Position numbers and translations under genes: made by a program
NCBI GenBank assembly: GCA_037441445.1
Contig: JBBISE010000182.1
Location: 1 to 6,760 of the forward strand
Reading direction: 5' to 3'
Length of the DNA: 6,760 nucleotides
From: JAAYQU01 sp037441445
GTDB taxonomy: Bacteria; Bacteroidota; Bacteroidia; Bacteroidales; Salinivirgaceae
Part shown: piece by piece, positions 1 to 6,720 of the stretch
How the letters are laid out: each line of letters opens with the position of its first letter
Position numbering within the stretch: position 1 is the first letter of the stretch
The notes under the pieces: model-generated
What the model was told of the DNA's origin: nothing
Database searches by the model: none
What the model saw: the letters and a program-made list of their open reading frames with translations, nothing else

Positions 1-33
1 GGGACTACCCTCTCAAAATTCCTCTAATCGCTA

Positions 34-3000
34 ATGCGTAATCTGGGTTCAAGTCCTGAGTATGGCGGACTCAACGTTTTTATTGGGAACCAAAGTGGTT
101 TCAATAACTTACTTGGTCGTTTCAATGTATTTTTAGGCAACCAAAGCGGGTTTTCAAACACATCAGGTCGTTTCAATGTATTTTTGGGTAACCAAAGCGG
201 GTATTCCAATACTACGGGGCTTTATAATACCTTCATGGGATTTGAAGCCGGATATACAAGTAATGCCAGTTACAACGTATTTATGGGCTATCAGGCAGGA
301 AAGGCAACCACGTCGGGAGCTAGCAACGTTTTTATTGGAAATCAGGCCGGCCTGACAAACCTTGTGGGAGCAAACAACGTATTTTTGGGGAATCTTGCTG
401 GTATGACCAATAAAGCCAGCAACAACGTATTTCTTGGGAACGAAGCAGGAAAAAACAACGATACCGGAACCGGAAACGTATTTCTGGGGAATAAAACAGG
501 GGCTTCGAACCAATACGGAATAAGCAATGTCTTTTTGGGGAATTATGCTGGTTTCAGTAACTTAGGCACCACTGAATTACCCGGTGGATCAGCAAACGTT
601 TTTATTGGTGACAGTGCAGGATATAGCAGCCAAAATGGATACACCAATGTTTTCGTTGGAAATGCTGCCGGAAGAAATAATATTGACGGACATGCCAACA
701 TTTTCTTAGGATTTCAGTCAGGGTATAAAAATGGCAATGGAAGTTATAATTTATTTCTTGGATATAATAGCGGTAAAAACCTTATTGGTGGCACCGGAAA
801 TACTTTCCTTGGAAATAACGCGGGTGTTGATGCCGTCAGCGGAAACGACAATATTTTTATTGGACCGTTGTCAGGCAGATACCAGTCCACTGGAAGCAAC
901 AACATTTATTTAGGAAGGCAAGCCGGCGCAGGACTCTCGATTGCCGTGCCGAACCAAGGAACCGACAATATTTTCATGGGAACCGACGCTGGTTTAAGTA
1001 ACCGTTCGGGTGACTGGAACATTTTTATTGGGATGGAAGCAGGGAAAGCAAACCTATCCGGTAACTCCAACATGTTTATAGGTTTAAGGGCAGGTTCAAA
1101 CAATGAGACGGGGGAAAACAACGTGTTTTTAGGTAATGATGCCGGATATAGCCATAAATCGGGAGGTAGCAATGTTTATGTTGGCTACCGAAGCGGACAG
1201 GGTCAGGGCGACGAAACTGGTGAATACAACGTTTTTGTTGGTGCCAACGCCGCCGGATGGAACACTTCCGGTTCCAGCAACGTTATTTTGGGTCGATTTG
1301 CCGGTTTGAAAAACACTGAAGGTAGTGATAACGTTATAATTGGTAATGAGGCAGGTAAAGAGATTCGTACGGGTTATAGTAATGTTTTCCTGGGGAAAAA
1401 TGCTGGTTTTATGTCCAACGGAGCCTACCAAAACGTTTTTGTGGGCGACTCGGCCGGTTCAGGGAACAGTAGTTTCCGAAACGTCTTTATTGGCAATCAG
1501 GCAGGAGCCGAAAACACCAGTTATTACAACATTTTTATTGGCTATCATAGTGGAAGGAACAGTGGCGGAGCCAATTATTCAACCTATGTTGGACACGAAT
1601 CAGGTAAAAGCACAACAGGTGTTCAAAACGCTTTCTTTGGTGGTTATGCTGGAACCAATGCTTCCACAGGAGCACGAAACTCTTTCTTTGGATACAATAG
1701 CGGTGTTTCAGCCGGAGCCGGAAGTTACAATACTTACCTTGGTTCTTTTGCCGGACGACAGGCCACAGGAAGCTATAATGTGTTTGTTGGTAACGAGGCA
1801 GGTTCTTACGAGACGGGTTCAAACAAATTGTACATAGACAATTCTGACACCAACACCCCATTAATTTATGGACAGTTCGATAACAATCGCGTAGGTATAA
1901 ACGTCAACGACCCAACAGCAACTTTGGACATTGGAGGAACACTTAGGGTAAGAGATGGCAGCCAGGCTGTAGGTAAAGTTCTGATGTCAGACGCAACAGG
2001 TTTTGCAACTTGGACAACACTGGCATTTACCAATCTTTCGGGAACATTAGCCGTGAATAAAGGGGGAACGGGAACGACATCACTGGCAGTAAATAAAATT
2101 CTTGTTGGAAATGGAACTTCAGCAGTATTACAACCAGCTAACCTACACTGGGATAATTCAAACAGTCGGTTAGGAATAGGAACCTCCGCGCCAATCTATG
2201 ACATATCTTTAGCTGGAAATAATATAAAGAAAATAGGTATGGACAACAATAGCGCGAATGCAAACGGACTTCCATTATATTTGTATGCCGGAGGTTCTGG
2301 TACGGGAACGGATCGCAATGGAGGTAATCTCTATCTCTCTTCTGGTGCGGGTACTGGAACAGGGTCTTCAGTTATTTATTTTCAAACTACCACAGCCGGA
2401 ACCAGCGGAACAACAGCCCGAACCCCTTCCATAAAAATGACCATTCTTGGTGATGGAAATGTGGGTATTGGAACCACATCTACAACCAATAAATTAAGAG
2501 TTACTTCAAGCACTGGAGGAGCTTCCAATGCAACCGGATTCTTCGAAAATACTGCAACTAATGGAATTGCGTTTATTGCTGAAGCTACTTCATCGGACGG
2601 TACTGCTTTGTTCACGCAAAAAGGGACCGGATATTCTCTCAGATGTGATGAGTACAGTAGTGGCTGGTATGTTGCTTTTACAGTGAAAGGAAGAAATGTT
2701 GGGATTGGAACAGGGGCTCCATCTTACAATCTTCATTTAGTAAATAATTCTGCCGCAAAACCAACATCTAACACCTGGACAGTTTCTTCCGACATCCGAT
2801 TAAAAGATGTCAAAGAAAAATACACGAAAGGGTTAAGTGATATACTGAAACTTGAACCCATTGTTTATAGGTATAAAGTTGATAACCCACTGGGAATTAA
2901 AGAAACCAACACTGATTCTTATGGCTTTAGTGCTCAGGACGTTCAGCTTATTTTCCCTGAAGCCGTCGGAGAAAACGACATGGGATACCTTGATTTTGAC

Positions 3001-3207
3001 ATTCACCCCATTTTAATTGCACAAATCAATGCTATTAAAGAGTTGAATGCCAAAATAGAAGCCCAAAAGGCCGAAATAGAGAAGCTGAAAAGTAATCCTG
3101 TAAATGCCGAATCGGATCAGAATAGTGATGTTGCCAGAATTATTAAAGAGAATGAAGATTTAAAGAGCCGCCTGGAACGTCTCGAAAAACTACTCGAGCA
3201 AAAATAA
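34..3207 (+). CDS. Giant repeat surface/tail-fibre-like protein with C-terminal S74 chaperone domain (5' end uncertain)
   Basis: A 1057-residue protein. Residues 14-597 are about 34 copies of a 16-17-residue motif of the form N-V-F-L-G-N-x-A-G, which resembles the beta-roll heads of trimeric adhesins (structural inference). YIDNS at 600-604 ends the array. Next come tail-fibre-like segments: GTLAVNKGGTGTTS at 670-683 and V/L-G-I-[GN] motifs near 620, 713, 810 and 889. Residues from about 919 match Peptidase_S74, the trimerising intramolecular chaperone of phage tail spikes. SDIRLK carries the expected Ser919/Lys924 dyad, so self-cleavage before Ser919 is predicted. Residues about 996-1057 are a Lys/Glu-rich coiled coil. 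The likely role is a trimeric extracellular fibre or adhesin; the ligand is unknown. No signal peptide, T9SS sorting domain or ribosome site is visible at this ATG, and an in-frame stop lies at 25-27. The true start is probably upstream in another frame. The C-terminus is complete. Confidence 0.88.
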   Translation: MRNLGSSPEYGGLNVFIGNQSGFNNLLGRFNVFLGNQSGFSNTSGRFNVFLGNQSGYSNTTGLYNTFMGFEAGYTSNASYNVFMGYQAGKATTSGASNVFIGNQAGLTNLVGANNVFLGNLAGMTNKASNNVFLGNEAGKNNDTGTGNVFLGNKTGASNQYGISNVFLGNYAGFSNLGTTELPGGSANVFIGDSAGYSSQNGYTNVFVGNAAGRNNIDGHANIFLGFQSGYKNGNGSYNLFLGYNSGKNLIGGTGNTFLGNNAGVDAVSGNDNIFIGPLSGRYQSTGSNNIYLGRQAGAGLSIAVPNQGTDNIFMGTDAGLSNRSGDWNIFIGMEAGKANLSGNSNMFIGLRAGSNNETGENNVFLGNDAGYSHKSGGSNVYVGYRSGQGQGDETGEYNVFVGANAAGWNTSGSSNVILGRFAGLKNTEGSDNVIIGNEAGKEIRTGYSNVFLGKNAGFMSNGAYQNVFVGDSAGSGNSSFRNVFIGNQAGAENTSYYNIFIGYHSGRNSGGANYSTYVGHESGKSTTGVQNAFFGGYAGTNASTGARNSFFGYNSGVSAGAGSYNTYLGSFAGRQATGSYNVFVGNEAGSYETGSNKLYIDNSDTNTPLIYGQFDNNRVGINVNDPTATLDIGGTLRVRDGSQAVGKVLMSDATGFATWTTLAFTNLSGTLAVNKGGTGTTSLAVNKILVGNGTSAVLQPANLHWDNSNSRLGIGTSAPIYDISLAGNNIKKIGMDNNSANANGLPLYLYAGGSGTGTDRNGGNLYLSSGAGTGTGSSVIYFQTTTAGTSGTTARTPSIKMTILGDGNVGIGTTSTTNKLRVTSSTGGASNATGFFENTATNGIAFIAEATSSDGTALFTQKGTGYSLRCDEYSSGWYVAFTVKGRNVGIGTGAPSYNLHLVNNSAAKPTSNTWTVSSDIRLKDVKEKYTKGLSDILKLEPIVYRYKVDNPLGIKETNTDSYGFSAQDVQLIFPEAVGENDMGYLDFDIHPILIAQINAIKELNAKIEAQKAEIEKLKSNPVNAESDQNSDVARIIKENEDLKSRLERLEKLLEQK
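73..1824 (+). repeat. Array of about 34 tandem 48-51-bp coding repeats
   Basis: This is the DNA behind the N-[VIT]-[FY]-[LIVMF]-G-x-x-[AS]-G protein repeat. Counting the motif in the translation gives 34 units, mostly 17 residues (51 bp), some 16 (48 bp). Longer units occur at unit 10 (insert LGTTELPGG), unit 17 (insert IAVPNQG) and unit 22. Most units have diverged at DNA level, but units 1-3 are close to identical: ggtcgtttcaatgtattttt recurs exactly 51 bp apart, starting at 115 and 166. The array is therefore old overall, with recent duplication at its 5' end, and could change length by slippage or recombination. It is coding, not CRISPR or satellite DNA. Confidence 0.92.
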
Positions 3208-3216
3208 TGTGCTACT

Positions 3217-3237
3217 GAGAAACCTTGTTTGTTTCTC
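3217..3237 (+). other. Small perfect hairpin just after the fibre gene
   Basis: GAGAAAC (3217-3223) and GTTTCTC (3231-3237) form a perfect 7-bp stem around a 7-nt loop, starting 10 nt after the stop codon. No T-tract follows, so it is not itself an intrinsic terminator. It could stabilise the mRNA 3' end or be chance. Confidence 0.35.
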
Positions 3238-3256
3238 GAAGCCCTGATATGGGTGT

Positions 3257-3295
3257 GCAGCCCGTGAGATACCATACTCACGGGCTGCGTTTTTT
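3257..3295 (+). terminator. Strong rho-independent terminator of the fibre gene
   Basis: GCAGCCCGTGAG (3257-3268) pairs perfectly with CTCACGGGCTGC (3277-3288). This is a 12-bp GC-rich stem with an 8-nt loop, followed one base later by six T residues (3290-3295). It lies 50 bp after the stop codon of the large repeat gene and faces the right way to end its transcript. It also isolates that gene from the downstream TPR remnant. Confidence 0.92.
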
Positions 3296-3339
3296 CGTGT
3301 CGCATGGTTCAATTTCTCGGGATTTGGTGGTATAAAATG

Positions 3340-3370
3340 TTGCAGAAAACGTAAATGCTGCCTACATTTG
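3340..3370 (+). promoter_or_regulatory. Bacteroidota-type promoter before the TPR remnant
   Basis: TACATTTG at 3363-3370 fits the -7 consensus TAnnTTTG used by the primary sigma factor of this phylum. A TTG at 3340-3342 lies 20 bp upstream, at the spacing expected for the -33 element. The ATG of the signal-peptide ORF follows at 3392, leaving a short A/T-rich leader without a Shine-Dalgarno motif, as is common in the phylum. Assignment is by consensus only. Confidence 0.5.
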
Positions 3371-3391
3371 TTGTTTCATAATTTACGGGCA

Positions 3392-3756
3392 ATGCAAAGA
3401 GTAATTGTAATATTTTTTTTATCTCGTTGTTTTTCAATTCTTACGCGCAGGAAAAAGAACTTCTTTCCTTAATTGACTCCACAAAACAATACTGGTTTTC
3501 AGATAAAACAAAGGCACTTGATTTTGCCAACCGGGCATTGGCAATGTGCGACACCGCCAATTACGAAATGGTTGGCGAATGCCTGAAAAACAAGGGTTTA
3601 ATATACTATGTTAACCGGAATACCTCCTCGGCTAATTTTTGGGCCACTACCGAAGGGATTTTGATATCGTGGTCGGCCAGCATCACGGTGAAGTTTGATT
3701 CAATCAGTATTTTGCCCTGCGTTATGGTTAATTTACAGCGAATTATCCGCTCCTGA
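3392..3756 (+). pseudogene. Broken N-terminal fragment of an exported TPR-type protein
   Basis: The ATG at 3392 opens a signal peptide (M-Q-R-V-I-V-I-F-F), but that frame fails at a run of eight T residues (3413-3420). The rest of the signal peptide, S-L-F-F-N-S-Y-A-Q, continues one frame over. A ninth T would join the halves into a normal Sec peptide cut at A-Q. The mature part (EKELLSLIDSTKQYW, then KALDFANRALAMCD and GECLKNKGLIYY) has the helix pattern of TPR units, like the N-termini of TPR-containing sensor or regulator proteins of this phylum (family recognition, not proven). From about 3610-3645 the frame stops looking TPR-like and simply runs antisense through the yceI gene to a stop at 3754-3756. 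Both a frameshift and a 3' truncation are therefore present, and the product is unlikely to work. An alternative reading is a TTG start at 3427, but that discards the charged N-terminus of the signal peptide. Confidence 0.65.
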
Positions 3757-4124
3757 TCCACACCATGGACCTTAAATTTACCTTTACCGCGGACATTGTG
3801 TGTTCCATTCGTGCTGAAATCAATTTCCTCAATTATTTTTCCCTCGTATGTGGCATTTGGAAATTTGTCGCTTTGAAGGTAGTTCTCGTTGAAATGTGTT
3901 CGTTGCAGTGCGCTGTTAAATCCTTCGAACGTTTTCATGGGAATACTGAATGCAAACGATCTGTCGGAGGTTTTGATAGCTCCGTTAATGGTTTTTGTCT
4001 CGGCCTGAATAAGTTCTAATGGCGCATCGGAACGGAATTTTACCTGCCCGCCGGTGGTCTTGTATACATCCTGTGCCACAAGTGACAAAGGAAACAACAG
4101 TAAGATTGCGAGTGTTTTACTCAT
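3606..4124 (-). CDS. YceI-family exported lipocalin-like protein
   Basis: A 172-residue protein. Residues 1-17 are a Sec signal peptide with predicted cleavage at V-A|Q. The rest is a YceI domain: a beta-barrel family known to bind polyisoprenoid or other lipids in the periplasm, with no known catalytic activity. Hallmarks are HFNENYL at 77-83 followed by the S-D-K-F-P-N-A-T strand, the HGV turn at 120-122, and the late ADHDIKIPSVV segment at 150-160. The start has an A-rich leader and no Shine-Dalgarno motif. It lies 49 bp after xdhA on the same strand with no terminator between, so cotranscription is possible, though a link to purine metabolism is not implied. The C-terminus stops soon after KLAEEV, where related proteins usually have one more strand. 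With the truncated TPR gene opposite, this suggests the last few residues were replaced at a rearrangement junction. Confidence 0.9.
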   Translation of the reverse strand: MSKTLAILLLFPLSLVAQDVYKTTGGQVKFRSDAPLELIQAETKTINGAIKTSDRSFAFSIPMKTFEGFNSALQRTHFNENYLQSDKFPNATYEGKIIEEIDFSTNGTHNVRGKGKFKVHGVDQERIIRCKLTITQGKILIESNFTVMLADHDIKIPSVVAQKLAEEVFRLT

Positions 4125-4173
4125 TTTATTTTTCTTTTTTTTACCTCGGGTTCAACCAGTTATTCTTTGCATT

Positions 4174-5613
4174 TTAAAAAAGGCATTTCAAAATCAGGTT
4201 CTTTGCCACTTGCATGCGGTATTCTTTGTCTGAACGGGCATCGGATACGGGCGTGAAATCGTCAACAAGATGTTCCATGGCATTCTTTATCGTGTTTTCC
4301 GTCAGTTCTTTACCAAAAAAATGTTGTTCGGTATTAATGGCTCTTTTCGTCATAGCCGCCATTCCTCCATAAGCCAGGACGATTTCGGAAATCATGTTTT
4401 TATCATCAACCTTTATCCGTGTTGCAAGAGAAACGGTCGAAATATCAACGTGCTGACGGTTCGTTACCTTTTCGAACCGAACTTTTTCAGAGCCCTGCAA
4501 AGGTGCAATTTCTACGGCTACCAACATTTCGTTGGGTTTGAGGCAGGTTTGTCTGTATCCGGTAATAAATTCTTCAAAACCCACCTTGCGTTCACCGTTT
4601 TGGCTTTTAATCACTGCTGTGGCTTTCAGGGCAAACATCATGGGAATAAGGTCGCCCACAGGCGAAGCGTTGCACAGGTTTCCGCCAAGAGTTGCCGTAT
4701 TGCGAATTTGCAACGACGCAAAATGAGACAACACGGGCATAAGTACCGGAAATGATTTCTCGGCAAACCGTTTTAGTTCCTCTAACAGGGTTCCTGCACC
4801 TAGAATAAATTTTTCATTGGCTACTTTAATGCCTTTTAGTTCGGCCACTTTCGATAGATCGAGGATTTTGACCGGAAAAACAAACGTTTTGTTTTGCTTC
4901 ACTGCCACATCGGTAGAACCGTTTATGATTGTGGCATCGGGGTGTTTTTGCCTTATTTCCAGTGCATCGCGAAGAGAAAAAGGCAGCCAATAGGCTTGTT
5001 TGTTTGTCAGTATTTCAATGGTTTGAGACTGGTTTTGGATTTCGCTTAACATAGTGACAACCTGCTGGCGGTTTTGATCAAACTGGTCGGGTTGCGGATT
5101 GATGAGCGATTTTTCCGTAGCGCGGTAAATGCTTTCGTAACCCGTGCAGCGGCAAAGGTTTCCGGCCATAGACTCCACAATGGTTTTCCGGTCGGGTGTT
5201 GCCCGGTTTTTGTACATGGCAAACGAGGTCATGACAAAGCCCGGCGTACAAAACCCGCACTGGCTTCCGTGCTCTTCGACCAGCGATTGCTGTACCTTGT
5301 GCATTTCCTGTCCCTGCGGTAGGTTTTGCGACAGGTTTTCAACCGTAATCAGTTGCTTTCCGTGCAACGAAGCCAGAAAGGTTACACACGAGTCCACTGC
5401 TTTATAGGTGAGGGTTCCATCATCGGTTATTTCTCCAAGGACAACTGTGCACGCCCCGCAATCGCCTTCGGCACAGCCTTCTTTGGTTCCGCGCGTGGCC
5501 GGATTGGCCCGCAGATAATTTAAAACTGTGGTCGAGGGATTAAACGGGCTGTCCGTAAAATCAATACAGACAATTTTCCCGTTTTGAACGAATTTTATTG
5601 TGTTTTTTATCAT
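4174..5613 (-). CDS. xdhA: Xanthine dehydrogenase-type small subunit ([2Fe-2S] + FAD)
   Basis: A 479-residue electron-transfer subunit of a molybdenum hydroxylase, matching the fused architecture of Rhodobacter capsulatus XdhA. Residues about 5-90 are a plant-ferredoxin-like domain with Cys47, Cys52, Cys55 and Cys76 for one [2Fe-2S] cluster. Residues about 90-170 are the helical domain with Cys119, Cys122, Cys154 and Cys156 for the second. Residues about 210-370 are the FAD domain, with INGSTDVA near 230 and LQIRNTATLGGNLCNASPVGD at 301-321. The remainder is the CO-dehydrogenase-flavoprotein C-terminal domain ending in S-D-x-R-S-D-K-E-Y-R. All cluster ligands are present and the length is normal. 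In this family electrons pass from the molybdenum site of a partner subunit through the clusters to FAD and NAD+. The start lies 2 bp after the xdhC stop, implying translational coupling. The partner large subunit is absent here, so the substrate (xanthine, hypoxanthine or another heterocycle) is uncertain. Confidence 0.93.
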   Translation of the reverse strand: MIKNTIKFVQNGKIVCIDFTDSPFNPSTTVLNYLRANPATRGTKEGCAEGDCGACTVVLGEITDDGTLTYKAVDSCVTFLASLHGKQLITVENLSQNLPQGQEMHKVQQSLVEEHGSQCGFCTPGFVMTSFAMYKNRATPDRKTIVESMAGNLCRCTGYESIYRATEKSLINPQPDQFDQNRQQVVTMLSEIQNQSQTIEILTNKQAYWLPFSLRDALEIRQKHPDATIINGSTDVAVKQNKTFVFPVKILDLSKVAELKGIKVANEKFILGAGTLLEELKRFAEKSFPVLMPVLSHFASLQIRNTATLGGNLCNASPVGDLIPMMFALKATAVIKSQNGERKVGFEEFITGYRQTCLKPNEMLVAVEIAPLQGSEKVRFEKVTNRQHVDISTVSLATRIKVDDKNMISEIVLAYGGMAAMTKRAINTEQHFFGKELTENTIKNAMEHLVDDFTPVSDARSDKEYRMQVAKNLILKCLF

Positions 5614-5615
5614 TG

Positions 5616-6377
5616 TTAATGACTGTTTTTAACGTCAATCAATTTTGCCATGATGCTAATGGCTATCTCTTTCGGAGTCTGCGAGTTAAAGGGTATTCCA
5701 ATGGGCATATTCACCCGGTCGAGCTCTTCCAATGTCAAAGTTTTACTTTCGAGTGCACTCTTCCTCACTTCGGCCACTTTTCGTTTACTTCCAATCATAC
5801 CCAGATAGGTGAGCTTCTTTTTTGCCAAAATAAGCAAAAGTCGCTCGTCGAATTCGTGTTTTGGCGTTGTAATGACCACATAATCAGTTTCTTTGAATTC
5901 AATGCCCGTGGCTGCTGCCAGAAAATCATCGGCAATGCAATCGGCGTATGCGTTGTCGAATTCGGAATAAATATCCGGTCTGAAATCAATGAAATGAACC
6001 GTAAATCCAATCTCCGAAGCATATCGACCCACCTCGCGTCCCACGTGTCCGGCACCAAAAATATACAAATCGGGGTTTGGAATTATGGGTTCGAAGTAGA
6101 GGGTAACTGTTCCTCCACATTGCATCGACAAATCCTCCTCAAGAACGATTTTCTTTACAAGCGGCGTTTTGTTTTTCATCACTTCCAAGGCAATTTCAAC
6201 AGCCTCTTTTTCCACCGAACCACCACCAATGGTGCCCATGTGCGTTGAATCGGGGAAAACCACCATTTTCGAACCGGCCTTGCGCGGCGCCGAGCCTTCG
6301 GTCGATGTGATTATGCATAATACAAAAGGTTTGTTTTTGGCTAATATTCCGGGTAAGTCGAGTAAAATATCGCTCAT
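5616..6377 (-). CDS. xdhC: XdhC-family molybdenum cofactor maturation factor
   Basis: A 253-residue protein. In Rhodobacter, XdhC binds the molybdenum cofactor, promotes its sulfuration and delivers it to xanthine dehydrogenase; it is not part of the final enzyme. The N-terminal XdhC/CoxI domain shows TSTEGSAPRKAG (24-35), IGGGSVE (about 50-56) and MQCGG with the conserved Cys at 87. The C-terminal domain is Rossmann-like, with FGAGHVG (107-113), the VVITTPKHEFDE stretch (about 167-178) and GMIGSKRK (193-200). It ends with the family's G-I-P-F-N-S-Q-T-P-x-E-I-A segment. I chose the ATG at 6377 because residues from MSDILLDLPG align with family N-termini. An in-frame ATG at 6407 would add ten atypical residues. 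Neither start has a clear ribosome site. It is the first gene of the leftward unit and lies 2 bp before xdhA. Confidence 0.9.
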   Translation of the reverse strand: MSDILLDLPGILAKNKPFVLCIITSTEGSAPRKAGSKMVVFPDSTHMGTIGGGSVEKEAVEIALEVMKNKTPLVKKIVLEEDLSMQCGGTVTLYFEPIIPNPDLYIFGAGHVGREVGRYASEIGFTVHFIDFRPDIYSEFDNAYADCIADDFLAAATGIEFKETDYVVITTPKHEFDERLLLILAKKKLTYLGMIGSKRKVAEVRKSALESKTLTLEELDRVNMPIGIPFNSQTPKEIAISIMAKLIDVKNSH

Positions 6378-6483
6378 AATTGTCTGTTTTTGGTTTAAGC
6401 CAAACAAGATAGGAATTTCTTATGGTTTTTCGTATGGGTTCGCCTCTTTTTTTATTCGGTCGAAGAAAAAATCGTTATTGTTG

Positions 6484-6505
6484 CTCTATTTTTTCTCTAT
6501 TTTTT
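6484..6505. repeat. Perfect 11-bp tandem duplication in the intergenic region
   Basis: CTCTATTTTTT occurs twice head to tail (6484-6494 and 6495-6505) in the 217-bp gap between the divergent xdhC gene and the small ORF. The T6 tracts are 11 bp apart, about one helical turn, which is the arrangement that gives intrinsic DNA bending. It lies about 107 bp upstream of the xdhC start. I could not find a convincing minus-strand promoter in the same gap. Confidence 0.6.
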
Positions 6506-6541
6506 CTTTGTACAAAAACACATAATGTAAAATCATTCCTG

Positions 6542-6549
6542 TACTTTTG
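6542..6549 (+). promoter_or_regulatory. Possible -7 promoter element for the small ORF
   Basis: TACTTTTG matches TAnnTTTG exactly and lies 45 bp before the ATG at 6595. No TTTG or TTG is present at the expected 19-21 bp upstream (the nearest TTTG is at 6507-6510, 31 bp away), so the call is weak and rests on one element plus position. Confidence 0.35.
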
Positions 6550-6594
6550 AATGTATATTTTAAGGTCCCGTACTAATACTAAAACATAAAACAC

Positions 6595-6720
6595 ATGTTT
6601 TCATTTTTCTCGAAAAAACAACCATCGAAACCAAAGGACTTAATCTGGATTTCGAAAAAAGGCAAAATTCAATGCATTGATGAAATCATTGATTCAGAAT
6701 CAGTCAAAGAGGATGTCTAA
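6595..6720 (+). CDS. Small uncharacterised 41-residue protein
   Basis: ATG at 6595, TAA at 6718-6720. I do not recognise the product. It starts MFSFFSKKQPSKPKDLIW, a short aromatic stretch followed by a lysine-rich segment, then ISKKGKIQCIDEIID and an acidic tail ESVKEDV. It has a single Cys at residue 27, no signal peptide and no transmembrane segment, so it is probably cytosolic. Support that it is real: a TAnnTTTG element 45 bp upstream, no competing gene on either strand, and an intrinsic terminator whose 5' arm lies inside its last codons. Alternatives are a leader peptide with attenuation of a gene to the right, or the N-terminal remnant of a longer protein. No Shine-Dalgarno motif is visible. 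Confidence 0.55.
   Translation: MFSFFSKKQPSKPKDLIWISKKGKIQCIDEIIDSESVKEDV

Noticed and set aside
73..1824. Regular repeats of about 51 bp suggesting a CRISPR array
   Set aside because: Units are contiguous, diverged and in one reading frame with a conserved protein motif; there are no unique spacers between constant repeats.
24..1861. Several open frames on the minus strand and in another plus frame within the repeat region
   Set aside because: They mirror the repeat codons of the large gene (for example P-L-W-L-P-K-N-T is the antisense of the repeat), have no start signals, and are by-products of the repetitive sequence.
3555..3577. Hairpin CGCCAA/TTGGCG as a possible terminator for the leftward yceI gene
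   Set aside because: Only 6 bp with an 11-nt loop and no T-tract on the minus strand; it lies inside the TPR coding fragment.
3765..4019. Plus-strand ORF of 84 codons
   Set aside because: Fully antisense to the YceI coding region, with no promoter, ribosome site or recognisable domain.
4157..4172. Tiny minus-strand ORF (ATG at 4172 reading M-Q-R-I-T-G) right after the xdhA stop, as a possible remnant of the missing large subunit
   Set aside because: Only six codons with no similarity to large-subunit starts; chance is sufficient.
5598..6248. Plus-strand ORF of 216 codons
   Set aside because: Antisense to xdhC, whose motifs are unmistakable; the plus-strand translation is Phe/Cys/His-rich with no domain pattern.
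6169..6525. Plus-strand ORF of 118 codons running out of xdhC into the intergenic gap
   Set aside because: The first part is antisense to xdhC and the rest is T-rich noncoding sequence read as Phe/Leu/Ser; it is not a credible membrane protein.
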